Made by a program: the position numbers and the translations under genes | Shown: positions 39,120-50,728 of the stretch, piece after piece | Position numbering within the stretch: position 1 is the first letter of the stretch | How the letters are laid out: each line of letters opens with the position of its first letter | The notes under the pieces: model-generated | Database searches by the model: none | Told to the model about the DNA's origin: nothing | Seen by the model: the letters and a program-made list of their open reading frames with translations, nothing else | NCBI GenBank assembly: GCA_037953745.1 | Contig: JBAKBP010012279.1 | Location: 1 to 64,000, forward strand | Direction of reading: 5' to 3' | Length of the DNA stretch: 64,000 bases | DNA from: Lithodes maja | Lineage: Eukaryota; Arthropoda; Malacostraca; Decapoda; Lithodidae

Positions 39120-41291
39120 TTTTTTTTTCTATGTGAATGAGGGAGACAAAAGGCATAACTGCCTGCAGCGAGTGCCTCCCCCAGATTTCAAAGAGTGACA
39201 GGGCCGAAATCAAGGGACGTTCGAGCTAAAATGCCTGGACACACGGAGTTTGAAGCAATTTAAGTCATAGGAAGAGGGAAAGACTGATTCTGGGAGAGAG
39301 TTCCAGAGCTCAGCAGTTGAATAGAAGAAAGTCTGAGAATAGCGTTTCACTCTTGGGTTGGAGAGTTGCACAGAGTAGGGGTAGGATTGTGTTGCAAGGT
39401 GGGTACTACGTACCCTACGTAGAGGAGGTGGTATACACTGGGAAAACTCCGAGGAACACTGATTATTGTAGTAGCGATTGAATAGTGAGAGAGATGCAAC
39501 ATTGCGGGGAAGAGAGATTGCAGAGAGTTGGTGAGTGGACGGGAGTTAATGATACGAAAGGCTTTCCTTTCTACTTTATCTAGGAGTGCAGTGTGAGAGG
39601 ATCCTCTCCACACATGTGAACAATACTCAATACAAGGACGCACTGTTCCCCTGTACAGAGCAAGAAGCTGCGCAGGGGTAAAGAACCCCTTGAGGCGGTT
39701 GAGCACACCCAGCTTCTGGGAGGCTGCCTTAGCGAGACTGGTAATATGGTCTTTCCAAGTGTGAGCAGAAGAAAAAGAGACACCGAGAACATTGAGAGAA
39801 GATGAAGGGTTGATTTTTGTATTGTTGAAGAATAAGGGATAGTCCTCTAGAGGTTCCTGACGGGTTGTTGTTGTTGTTGTTCCCCAAGCTGCCTGGCCGA
39901 ACAGCCCCAAGGCCCCGAGCAAGGCCAAGGCCATAGCCGAGTGCCCCCACAGAACCCTCCCTGCAGACCACAATAAAGCCTGGGTGACCGAAGCCACTCC
40001 ATGGCGGGGAGCTGAGGAGGGTGCGGCAACGCCCGGGAAACTAAAGCCCCACCCAGGGCCCTGTGCCCCTCAGCAATTATGAAGAAAAAGTTGAGGGGCA
40101 AAGGAAAAATGTGACGCTTTGGCTTCCAATCTTGGTAGATTGGGAGGTCAATCCACGGAAAAGACGCCGTCACTTGAGATCTAGAAAATATATAAGTAAA
40201 AGGAACAGTCAGAGTAAGCTATGGGTATGGCAGAGATCGCTCAGTTCTCACTCTGATAGACCAGGCCATCACCAGAGTAGTAAGATGGATAAATTGAGTT
40301 TTGGAAGCATTAAATACAACAAGGTTTTCTCTACCCCAATTTGAAATAGTAGCTAGATCAGAGGATAAGTGTTTTATGGTTTCATTAAGTTTACTTTTGA
40401 GGGACTGCTGGCTGGGGCGTTCTGGAAAACTAATTAAGTGGTGTAAGGTAGAGTCGTCTGCATATGAATGGATGGGACTGGATGTACAGTTGAGAAGATC
40501 ATTTATGAAAATTAGAAAGAGAATAGGAGATAGGACAGAACCCTGAGGAACACCGGAGTTGATAGGATGAGGAAATGAGCGATGGCCGTCCACAACCGCA
40601 GCTATGGAACGGCCGGAAAGGAAATTAGAGACAAAGGCACAGATGGAGAAACAGAAACCGAAGGAGGGCAGTTTGGAAATTAATGATTTGTGCCAGACTC
40701 TATCGAAGGCCTTCGATATGTCTAGTGCAACAGAAAAAGTCTCACCGAAGTCCCGAAAGTTGGATGAACAAGAGTTAGTAAGATATGAAAGAAGATCACC
40801 AGTAGAGCAACCCTTAAGGAAGCCATACCGGCGATCTGAGAGCAAATTATGAGAAGAGAAATGCTTAAGAAATTTGGAAGCAAGAATAGTTTCAAAAACT
40901 TTAGAGATACAAGAGCAATTGGACGATAGTTGGAGGGATGAGAGCGGTTACCCTTCTTTGGGACAGGTTGAATGAGAGCAAACTTCCAGCAAGAAGGAAA
41001 GACGTTAGAGGAGAGACAGAGACGAAAGCATTTGCCTAGGCAGGGGGTCAGCACGGAAGCAGTTTTTAAGTACAACAGGAGGAACACCGTCCGGACCGTA
41101 CGCCTTCTTAGTATTAAGCCCAGAGAGGGTAGAAAGTACATCTTTAGAAGAGATTAGGATATTAGGCATAAGTAGGAGAGAGGGGGGTGGAGAGGGAGGA
41201 ATAGCACCGGAAGCATCCAAGGTAGAGTTTCTGGCAAAAGTTTGAGCAAAGAGTTCAGCTTTGTCACAGGAAGAAGTGATGGTTGTGCCAT
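39120..41291 (-). pseudogene. Jockey/CR1-superfamily-like LINE reverse transcriptase, copy 3 (longest)
   Basis: Minus-strand, 5'-truncated near 41291. RT landmarks appear in order: 'KKAYGPDGVPPVVLKNC' (~41115), 'CWKFALIQPVPKKGNRSHPS' (~40975), 'ALDISKAFDRVWHKSL' (motif A, ~40715), 'NSGVPQGSVLSPILFLIFIN' (motif B, ~40550), YADD (motif C, 40464-40453), 'NWGRENLVVFNASKTQFIHL' (~40320). The frame 40845-40219 is open for 208 codons. A ~0.4-kb foreign segment then interrupts, and the ORF resumes with 'LNVLGVSFSSAHTWKDHI' (~39800) through 'RPCIEYCSHVW' to a frameshifted C-terminus and the hairpin 3' UTR (39151-39164), ending in poly-A at 39120-39128. Motifs A-C look intact, but frameshifts, the insertion and the 5' truncation make it inactive. 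Confidence 0.85.
39872..40284 (-). mobile_element. ~0.4-kb insertion with AAC-repeat tail inside LINE copy 3
   Basis: GC-rich sequence interrupts the LINE between 'KTQFIHL' and 'DYPLFFNN'. In minus orientation it ends with GGGAACAACAACAACAAC, a short tandem tail typical of retroposons, preceded by GGCCTTGGGGCTGTTCGGCC. Boundaries are approximate and I see no sure target duplication. A SINE or a LINE 3' end are both possible. Confidence 0.5.
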
Positions 41292-41960
41292 AGTACCGAT
41301 ATAATAGTTTAGAAAATTTTAGTATAATTAAATTATTTATAATATATTTTTATTGCAATCAATAGGGTCTAATAGGTTAATATTTTTTTTTAGAAATTCA
41401 CTAACTTTAATGTTCATCTTTAGCAGTTTTAAATAGTGTAAACACATTATTTGTTTTGTGTGGTCAAATACTAATTTATACGATTTTACATTCCTTGCTT
41501 ACTAAGATTGAGCAGCAGTTGATATGATGATATTAGACCAGGAGCATTAGCAAAATTAATGCAGCAACATGGAAAAAAAATATAGAAAGCTGATTTTTTC
41601 AGGGATGCTACTCTATGGCCTACTGATTCAAAATCCATAAAGTCCCCAAAAGTCACTAGTGAGCTAAATGTTCGGGAGCCCAAAATCCAAGATGGCCGCC
41701 TCTGCCATTTAGCACAACAATTTAAATTGACATATTAATTGAACATAAGCAATTTTGTGGTAAATAATCGGATTTTACTGTAATACTTTTGCAATTATGT
41801 TGTCTTCAAATTTACATGTTTTGTCTATATGTACTTAGTTGCGAAATAAAATATACTGAATTAAATTGAAAGGTGCTAGTGATAGTATGTGTGGTTCCAG
41901 TGTTGATGATTTTTCAATGTGGCAGCTGAGGTGAGGGGTAGCTTCTGAGACATAAGGGCA
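41292..41960. other. No recognised gene
   Basis: AT-rich sequence with no long frame. Confidence 0.5.
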
Positions 41961-42119
41961 GGTGAAGTTATGATGGTGGTAGCTGTGGTGAAAGGTCCAG
42001 GGTAGCAGTTTGTGTATGGTTGATGTGATAGAGAAGGGTGTGTATTAGTCTTCGTGGTCACAATGATGGGTGTGTTTATAATCATTGGGAAGTTTTGGTA
42101 ACTGACGATGTGATGGTGG

Positions 42120-43150
42120 TGGTTGTGGTAGATGTGATTATGATGGGTGGTGGTTGTGGTAGATGTGATAGTGATGGTTGTTGGGGGAGTGGTTGTGGTA
42201 GATGTAGTTGATATGATGGTGGTGTTTGATGTGATTGTGGTGGTTGTGATTGCTATGATAGTGGGTGTTGTGGTAGATGTGATGGTGGTCGTTGTGTTAG
42301 GTGTAACGGTTGCGATTGATGTGATGGTTGTGGTTGATGTGATGGTTGTGGTTGATGTGTTGATTGTGGTTGATGTGATGGTTGTGGTTGATGTGATGGT
42401 TGTGGTTGATGTGTTGATTGTGGTTGATGTGATGGTTGTGGTTGATGTGATGGTTGTGGTTGATGTGTTGATTGTGGTTGATGTGATGGTTGTGGTTGAT
42501 GTGATGGTTGTGGTTGATGTGATGGTTGTGGTTGATGTGATGGTTGTGGTTGATGTGATGGTTGTGGTTGATGTGTTGGTTGTGGTTGATGTGATGGTTG
42601 TGGTTGATGTGTTGATTGTGGTTAATGTGATGGTTGTGGTTGATTAGATGGTTGTGGTGGTTGTAGTTGATGTGATGGTTGTGGTTGATGTGATGGTTGT
42701 GGTTGATGTGATGGTTGTAGTTGATGTGGTGGTTGTGGTTGATGTGATGGTTGTGGTTGATGTGATGGTTGTAGTTGATGTGATGGTTGTGGTTGATGTG
42801 ATGGTTGTAGTTGATGTGATGGTTGTGGTTGATGTGATGGTTGTAGTTGATGTGGTGGTTGTGGTTGATGTGATGGTTGTAGTTGATGTGATGGTTGAGG
42901 TTGATGTGGTGGTTGTGGTTGATGTGATGCTTGAGGTTGATGTGGTGGTTGATGTGATGGTTGTGGTTGATTTGGTGGTTGATGTGGTGGTTGTGGTTGA
43001 TATTATGGTTGTGGTTGATGTGATGGTTGTGGTAGATGTGATGGTTGTGGTTGATGTGGTGGTTGTGGTTGATGTGATGGTTGTGGTTGATGTGATGGTT
43101 GTTGTTAATGTGGTGGTTGTGGTTGATGTGGTGGTTGTGGTTGATGTGGT
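42120..43150. repeat. 18-bp satellite (GATGTGATGGTTGTGGTT)n with a 54-bp higher-order segment
   Basis: Regular from ~42300 to 43150, more degenerate before. At 42354-42480 a trimer (one unit with TGTTGATTG plus two standard units) repeats every 54 bp. A period divisible by 3 gives a plus frame of Val/Asp/Met (VVVDVM) and a minus frame of Thr/Ser/Ile; neither is likely to be a gene. Confidence 0.93.
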
Positions 43151-43151
43151 G

Positions 43152-43153
<2 letters not shown>

Positions 43154-43208
<55 letters not shown>
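43154..43208. repeat. (TA)n microsatellite, left part, split by element C
   Basis: Uninterrupted TA units up to the LTR start of element C; the other half is at 62173-62228. Confidence 0.93.
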
Positions 43209-43211
<3 letters not shown>

Positions 43212-45022
43212 GACGCACCCAGTGCTTTGCAACGCAACCTGATTGTACTCCTTGGTACTCGACTGTACCGCCCGTGATCTGGCTACCGTCAGGTCAGCCG
43301 CAATGTATATTGAGTGTGACAACTTATAACTATGTTCTTTGTATCTCTGAAAAGGTCTCATCATGTGCTACCCAGTGGTGGGTTTTGTTTTAAGCCATGT
43401 CGAGACCTTCCATTTAATATGTAGTATCAATAGAGAAGTTGATAGATAAGACAATGGGAGTTCAGCGAGAGAGAGTGAGTTAGGCTTCAGAGCAAGAGGG
43501 TAGCAACGTGCCACGCTGCCGGCCGGGTGGGTTGCCAGACGTATGGACTGGTTGGCAGCCTTGCGCTTATAGCTAGGCGCGACAGGGTTGGTAGTCCATT
43601 GCTGCCTGCCTACGCTGCCTGGGCTGGTCCCATGTTGTCGTACAGCACACTGCCTGGAGGCTGGCTGCGTGTTCCATGACCAGGTTGCCTAGAACCTTTG
43701 AGATTCTAACATCCCTTGCCCTCTCTCCCAACTTCTCACGGTTGCACTCTTTCTCTCTGACGACATTACTCTCATTTCATTCTTCTCTCTATTTAAATGC
43801 ATAACCTTCCCTTGAGGTCCTAAAGGAGTTTTAGCACTCACCTCTCGTATTACTCTTAGGACAAGCATATATTTACATGTATTAGATTTAAGGGGTTAAT
43901 GTGAACAGCGATCTTCTTGATGAGGATAGTTGGTGAACGTTCTACATGTTCACGAGTTATATGCCCCGCTCATCATCCCATTTGTGACTAGACTGGTGCC
44001 ATGTGTAAGAGCCCGACCATGCCCAGGAGTTGTCTGTGGAGGGACGAGGACTTAGCCTTGATTTGCATACCGAGCCAGGAGCGAGTGTAGCACCCGAGAC
44101 TACAGCTCGCTCGTAGTGCCGGTATAGTAGAGTAACGTAATTTATCTGTCCTTGTGTTCTCTACAGTCTTCTCCTGGGTTCTCGCTTTCCGTGCTGGGAC
44201 TCATTGTTCCTGTGACTTGGCCTGCTAGCTAGAACACATGGGGATGATGAGTGGGATATATCTTTATTTTACTATGCATTGCAGCTCTCTTTAAGTATAT
44301 GTCTATAACCCTTTACAATACACATTACTCACACACAAGACAACACTATTAATACTGTCATGTATCAATTAACTGCACTGTCGTTTTGCTGCTGTGTCCG
44401 GAGTTCTGTTGCGTAGGGCGCATACGGACTCGGAGGGGAGACAGAGTGAGAGAAGCGAAGTAGCCTATGCGGTAGTAGGCTACCAGCGCAGTACCGTTGC
44501 CTGCAACCTTTTAGTTATTCCAAGTATAGATTCATTATTATAATAAGTGACTACTATTTATGTTCCTCCCATGTGTATTATTAGGTATCTACTGGATCAT
44601 GAACATCTTGTATGCTACATGCTAGTGCATGTTAGTAGGGGACAGTTATTGTAGGGCACGCGGTTTCAAGTAGGCGTGTACATTTGTCATGTAGCATTTC
44701 ACTGTCATACCTTTAGCCTGCTTCTATTCTACATTATTAGAGGCTTAATATTAACGTAGTTTCTTGAGTATTGCATTTCTTTAGTAATAACGTAACCTAT
44801 AAATGTCTGAGGGAGTTTAGCCTCATAGCCTACCCCTGTTGTACACTTTCGCCGAGTTAAGGTACCTCGTTACCGTAGACGATAACTCTGTAGGGCGTTG
44901 GTGCTTTTGTTGTCTGGAGCATATAGTATTTGGGACTGGAATCGAGCGTGTCTTTGTCACTTAAGCCATTTCTGTCCTACGATCAAGAATCCCGAATATG
45001 TATTGCCGATCCAGCCGTAACA
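43209..45022 (+). repeat. 5' LTR of element C
   Basis: 1814 bp. A TATTTAAAT sequence at ~43791 preceded by TCTGACGACATTACTCTCAT-type sequence may be the core promoter. It differs from the 3' LTR at several sites, including a 5-bp indel near 43285 (CGTCAGGTCAGCC against CGTCAGCC). Confidence 0.93.
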
Positions 45023-45025
45023 AAA

Positions 45026-45037
45026 TGGCGACCTTGC
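45026..45037 (+). other. Primer-binding site of element C
   Basis: TGGCGACCTTGC three bases after the 5' LTR, the same 12 bases as in A, B and D; the following bases (ACAAG) differ. Confidence 0.8.
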
Positions 45038-45263
45038 ACAAGATTCAGTAGTATCCTATCACATGTTTTTTGGAGAACTATTCTATGCTACCTAGTAGAG
45101 CTGGCTAGAATTGTCTTGCATATTGGAGGAATTTTTATTGTGTCATTATTGTATTGGTGGACTTGCAGATTGTTTCGTTAGGTGTCTAGAGTAGAGTCAT
45201 TCAAGCATCTTTAACATTTTGTGAGTCGAGACTGCAATTAGTAATAAGCACTTTTTTTTTTTT

Positions 45264-45749
45264 ATGAACAGCAATTGTATAACCAGCACTATGTCTAATG
45301 ACTCATCATTTACGGGGGAGGATAACACGGTACAGCCTAGTGATCAGCAAGTACAGCAGATATTTAGGGAGGGGAGTGTTATAAGTGGAGAGAGGGATGC
45401 CCGGGCATTTTTGCAGACACCTTTGACCGAACAGCGCCTGCAGGCTATTGATTGTTACGGTCTTCGCTGTTTAGCCACGGTTTTGGGGCGGGACTGTCCT
45501 GACAGTTGGCCCAAGAAGAATTTGGTGGCATGTTTGTTGGGTGATGGCGATGGGGCGGTGGGTGGAGTGGGGTCTTGGGGGGTTCCCTCCAAGCCTCCAT
45601 TCCACTCTACCCCTGAGCTGGGCCCTCAGCCAGCGAGTCTTAGCACGATGCAGCAGGAGGGTTCTCAATGGCAAGCTGGCTTACCCGTAAACACGTCTCG
45701 GTGTGGATCCCCCATTTTGTGCTCTCCCCCCCCCAGGCCTGTCTCCTGA
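45264..45749 (+). pseudogene. Gag N-terminal part of element C
   Basis: 161 codons with a SAP-like segment around residues 60-90 ('DCYGLRCLATVLG'), matching the N-terminus of A, B and D, and the 'GVPSKPPFHSTPE' linker. Either ATG at 45264 or at 45291 could be the start; the second aligns with the start in the other elements. The frame is lost at a run of nine C (45726-45734): continuing reading lies in the +1 frame, consistent with one extra base in the homopolymer. It could be a sequencing error. Confidence 0.8.
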
Positions 45750-48330
45750 GATGTTATTTCAGCTAGAACTAGCTAAGCTTAAGTTGCAAGAGAGTCAACA
45801 GGCTAGTATAGAGCGGATTAAGCTGCAGGAGACTCAGATACAACAGGCTAGTATAGAACGGATTAAGCTGCAGGAGACTCAGATACAACAGGCTAGTATA
45901 GAACGCATAGAGGTTGCTAGAATCCAAGCCAATCAGGATGCAACCAGGTACCAGGCTGAAATGGATGTCGAGAAGTCTAGAGTAGAGACCACGGGGCGTC
46001 ATCTCGGTGGTGGGCACCGGGTTACAGACTCACTTTCGCATTTAATTAAGTTAGTACCCGCATTTGATGAGACAGCAGTGACTGAGTTTTTTGCTCGTTT
46101 CGAAAAGAAGTGTCGTGAGTATGACTGGCCGGAGGTTAAATGGGCAGCATTAGTTTCATCACGTCTAGTGGGTAAGGGGTTGAAAGCCTACGATGCACTG
46201 TCACTGGACGAGAGTGTCGTGTATGGACTGGTGAAGGAGGCTGTGCTCCGGGCCTACGAACTGCAACCCGAAACTTATAGATTGAAGTTCCGTGGCGTGA
46301 ATAAGAAGAGCGACGTCAATTTTATGGAGCACGCACAGGACTTAACAGATGCATGTAATAACTGGTTTCGGTCCGAGCACGCAGAGTCGGCTGAGGAAAT
46401 TAAGCAACTTTTCTATCTGGAACAGTTTTACAAATGTACTGGAACCGATCTAACGCTGAACATTAAGGAAAAATGTCCCAAGACAGTAGAGGAGGCTGCC
46501 AAGATGGCAGACCTCAGATTATCATTGATTCGTGGTTGCGGTGCCGCTCAGAGGGCTGAGTCAGGGCAGAAGGGGCGCTATACCCCACCCACCAGAGTTT
46601 TCGATAATAACAAATCCTATGACACACATAACCACACTAAAAGCATTGCACCTAATAACACCTACAAACACAAGCCTCTCCCGTTTACTAAAGGTCAGGC
46701 CCCTTCTTCGCCCGCACAAGGGAAGAAGCCCATTGGGGATGTGAAATGTTACAAATGTCAGAAGCTAGGCCATTATTCACGTGAGTGCCCTAGTAACACT
46801 CCCGCTAAGCCGGTGTCATTGGTTCACAGTATCGGTGTGTCTCTGAAGGCTGCAGCAACTGCCCGGGGTAGGTTGTCAGCAGCTGAGGCACACGCGGTAA
46901 AGAAGCGTACGGAAGGCTCGACACCTGTCCGGGACACTTTCTGTAGCCATCGGGGACACGGGTTTGTGAGCTGGGGGAGTGAACTACGGAGGGTTGACTT
47001 GCTGAGGGATATGGGGGCTTCGCAAACTTTGTTGAGGAACTTCACAGGGAAACCGATAAATGCGGCCAGAGTTGTTGTGGTGCAGGGTATAAATGCTACG
47101 AGGTCATACCCACTTGTGAGGTTGGAGTTGAGAGTGGGAGAGGTGTGCAGGGAGCTGGATGTAGGGATCGTTGAGTGTTTGCCAGTTGAGGGCGTCGACC
47201 TTCTTCTCGGCAACGACTTTGCGGTGCCCACTTCCGGGACTCCACCCTTAGTCGTTGCCGAGAGGGCGGCCGACGTGGATGGTGAGAATCGGGAATGGGT
47301 TGGGAGGTGCCAACAGGATGAGATGGCCTGTGTGGTAACCCGATCTCGCTCTGCGGCTCCTGCACAGCCTAGCACTCAACCTCGGGGACAGTGGAGGAAG
47401 GATCAGGAGAAGGTTGCTAAGGGCAGGAAAAGGGACATTGATTCTGCTGCACTTCTCGGTGATTCGGTACTTGGACCTATAATAAACACGGGAGTTGACT
47501 CTGGCCCAGATATGGTGTGTAACAAGGCAGAGTTGGGTAAGACTTCGCGTGAGGCAAGAGCTGTAGCGAGAGCCACTAAGGCAGTAGAGCCTACTAGCCG
47601 GGGTAATGTCTTATTACAAAACCATCTTGATGCATTGACGCCCGGGGACATTAGTGAGCAGCAGCTGCAAGACGCTAGCCTAGCTCGTTATAGCAATGGT
47701 GCCATAGAGTTGGAGGAAGATGGGGATGCGAATCCGGGAGATTTCTTTAGGCTCAACAGGATATTGTACCGCAGATTTCTAGACCCCAAATCGAAGTGGG
47801 AGGGCGGTGAGAGGGTAGTAGACCAGGTGGTTGTTCCAAATAAGTATAGAGAGTCCTTATTGTGTCTGGCGCATGATGTGCCGGTGGCGGGTCATTTGGG
47901 GGTAACAAAAACATTGGCGGCATTGGGCAGGTTTTTCTGGTGGCCTGGGGTCAAGGCTGATGTCTGTGCATGGGTGGCTGGGTGTGCGACCTGCCAGACA
48001 ACGGGGAAGCCTAACCAGACAATCCCGAAGGCACCTTTGTTTCCCATACCTGTCACCGGGCCTCCGTTCAGCAAAGTTGTAGTAGATTTGGTTGGCCCTT
48101 TCCCGCCTACTAGTAGTGGCAATAAATTCCTGTTGACAATCATGGATGTGGCTACGAGATACCCGGACGCATACCCCATGAGAAACGGCTCGGCAAAGGC
48201 AGTTGTTAAAACTTATTATTGTTCTGTTCCCGTTATGGATTTCCACGTGAGGTGCAGTCAGACCCGGGGAGCAATTTTACATCCAAATTGTTCAAGCAAA
48301 CCCTTCAGTTGCACGGTATATGTTCTGTAG
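45730..48330 (+). pseudogene. Gag-protease-integrase N-part of element C
   Basis: The frame is open from 45703; homology starts at ~45737 ('GLSPEMLFQLELAKL'). It contains a coiled coil with a 45-bp tandem unit (IQQASIERIKLQETQ), the capsid-like domain (~46030-46540), the CCHC knuckle (46747-46788), and a protease whose triad reads Asp-Met-Gly (47008-47016) instead of Asp-Thr-Gly. The integrase zinc-binding HHCC region (~47870-47995) and the first catalytic Asp ('VVVDLVGPFPPT', 48085) follow. Relative to D a 1-nt deletion near 48205-48225 throws the frame off and it ends in unrelated residues. Confidence 0.85.
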
Positions 48331-49397
48331 TGTCGTCAGCCTACCATCCCGAGAGTCAGGGAGTCTTGGAGCGGTGGCACTCGACCCTGAAGAGTATGCT
48401 ACGCTGTTACTGTGCAGAACATGACACTGATTGGGATTTGGGTCTGCCGTATGTTCTGTTCGCTGCACGTGAAGTCCCAGGAGAGAGCCTGGGGTTCAGT
48501 CCAAATCAACTAGTCTTTGGCCATAATGTGAGAGGACCTTTAAGTATGGTGAAAGAGATCTGGGAGGGCGAAGAGAAGCCGGGGTCTGTACTTAAATATG
48601 TCCTTGAGAGCCGGGAGAGACTTATAGGTTGCATGGCAGCGGCAGGTAATAACTTGGTTAATGCACAGGCGGTCATGAAGCACCAGTATGATGCCAAGGT
48701 GAAGCTTCGGGAGTTTTCGGTGGGTCAGGAGGTAATGTTGCTTTTACCTTTGCCTGGACACCCCCTTTCTGCCCAGTTCATTGGGCCGTATGTGGTGGCT
48801 AAGAAACTGTCCGACCTTGATTATCTCGTTGCAACACCTGACCGTAGGAAAAAACATCAGTTATGTCATGTTAACCTCATGAAAGAGTATGTGAGACGCC
48901 CCTCAGAGCCTCTCACTGTCCCTGTGCTGGCCTGCAGCGGCCAGGGTGGAGAAGGAGGTGGGGACAGTCATGCTGCTGAGGAGGATAGCTGGGACTGTGT
49001 CATTTCCGCGGAACAGTGGGTGGGGAATACTGAACAAGAGGCTAGGCAAGCTGTAAGTCACCTGCCTGAGCACCAGGGTGCTGCTGTCCTAGGCCTGTTC
49101 AGGTCATACCCCTCTGTTTTCGCCGAACACCCAGGTCTCACTACTCAGGTAACGCACGACGTGGACGTCGGTGATAATGTGCCCTTCAAGTCAGTGCCCT
49201 ACCGTGTGCCCCCGGTAAAGTTGCCAGCTTTACGGGAGGAGTTAAAGTACATGGTTGAGAGAGGGATGATCACTGAAGGTTATGTGAAGTGGACATCACC
49301 CGTCACGTTGCAGCCAAAACCTGACGGCAAGGTGCGGTTCTGCATAGATTTTCGTAGGCTAAATGGCTTGACCACTACCAACTTTGCCTCGAGTTGA
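48219..49397 (+). pseudogene. Integrase core and C-terminus plus RT N-terminus of element C
   Basis: Continues the integrase: 'VQSDPGSNFTS' (Asp at 48261) and 'QGVLERWHSTLKS' (Glu at 48369) are 35 residues apart, the D,D(35)E spacing. The C-terminal part ('VGQEVMLLLPLPGHPLSAQF', 'DLDYLVATPDRRKKHQL') follows, then a linker and the start of RT ('LPALREELKYMVERGMI', 'TSPVTLQPKPDGKVRFCIDF'). It stops at 49397 after an ~8-nt deletion relative to element D. The apparent start ATG at 48219 is fortuitous. Confidence 0.85.
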
Positions 49398-50439
49398 CGA
49401 CAGCGTGGACAAGATAGGGAATGCAAAGTACCTTACTAAAATTGATCTTGTAAAAGGCTACTGGCAAGTACCCCTGTCGGACCGAGCTAAGCAAGTTTGT
49501 GGTTTTGTGGTAGATGGCAAGACCTACCAATGTAACGTAATGCCTTATGGGCTTAAGAACGCACCTGCCACGTTTCAGAACCTGATGAACGATATTTGTG
49601 ACGAAATCCCTAACTGCACGGTCTACCTTGATGACGTGATAGTATATGATGACGATTTTGAAAATCACCTAAGGCACTTAGAGACCCTGTTTGGGAAGTT
49701 GCACGATGCTGGGCTGGTGGTGAACCTGAGGAAGTGCGAGTTTGTAAAGGCTACTGTGCAGTATCTTGGCTTTGTGGTCGGGTTAGGCCAGGTGTGCCCC
49801 CCCCTGAGCAAGATACAGGCTATCAATATGTTTCCCAGGCCCACCACTAAGCGCCAGGTCATGCGGTTCCTAGGTATGATAGGCTATTATAGGCGCTTCA
49901 TCCGGGGATACTCTACTGTCTTAGCACCGTTAACTGATCTACTGTCGAAGTCAGTGAAGTTCTGTTGGGCTGCGGAGTGTCAGAGGGCTTTCGACCTAGT
50001 CAAGCACCTGCTGTGTACACATCCGATTTTGAGGGCCCCAGACTTCTCCAGGAGTTTTCAGCTGGCGACTGATGCCAGCGGTGTGGGTGCCGGGGCAGTG
50101 TTACTGCAGACTGATTCCGAGGGCTTGGAACACCCAGTGAGCTTCTTTTCTCGCAAGTTTAATTCGGCACAAAGGAATTACTCGACTATAGAGAAGGAGC
50201 TTCTGGCTATCGTTTTGTCGCTCAAACATTTCGAAGTTTATGTTCCAGCCTACAGCCCGGTAGTGACAATTTATACGGACCATCATCCCTTGAAATTCCT
50301 AAATCAGTTTCACAATCGGAATATGCGGTTGACCAGGTGGTCCCTAATGCTCCAAGAGTATAATCTCAACATTCAGCATATTGCCGGGAGTGAGAACGTG
50401 ATAGCAGATTGTCTATCAAGGGTTGATGATCCAAGATAG
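49384..50439 (+). pseudogene. RT palm and RNase H of element C
   Basis: Carries 'MPYGLKNAPATFQNLMND', YLDD at 49624-49635, 'RFLGMIGYYRRFIRGYS', then RNase H with TDAS (~50070), 'EKELLAIVLSL', 'YTDHHPLKFLNQFHNRNMRL' and 'VIADCLSRVDD'. All four RNase H acidic residues are present. The frame closes at 50439 with no integrase downstream, which fixes the domain order as integrase before RT. No envelope-like ORF follows. Confidence 0.88.
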
Positions 50440-50720
50440 TCGTGCACGGTGTGTGGGTTGAGCAGGAGTAAAATTAGGCTATCATAACGCCGTCCAAAAA
50501 GATTATAAAACAATAAAATAAACGAGAAAACTCTTTCTTTTTTTTTTAGTTTTGTAAGTCTTTATTGTTGTAGCATGATGCATGCGATATTGTGTTTTAT
50601 GTATAATTCACACTTCAGTTGTTGTGCACCTTTTGCAATTAGTGGCAGCTAAGGGTAGCAGGTCGGTTGGTTGCCTGTCAGATTTTGATAATGCTTCTAA
50701 GGTCGATTATCTAAAATCTT

Positions 50721-50728
50721 GGGGGGGC
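50721..50728 (+). other. Polypurine tract of element C
   Basis: AAAATCTTGGGGGGGC immediately before the 3' LTR; the last base is C rather than a purine. Confidence 0.7.

Noticed and set aside
39347..39997. 216-codon ORF with hydrophobic N-terminus resembling a secreted protein
   Set aside because: It is a chance fusion of the AAC-tailed insertion with the C-terminal part of the LINE RT.
42147..43277. Val-rich and Thr-rich ORFs over the 18-bp satellite
   Set aside because: Open frames follow from a stop-free period divisible by 3; no flanking coding sequence.
45726..45734. Programmed ribosomal frameshift at the C-run in element C Gag
   Set aside because: A, B and D encode the same junction in one continuous frame, so a 1-nt homopolymer indel is the simpler explanation.
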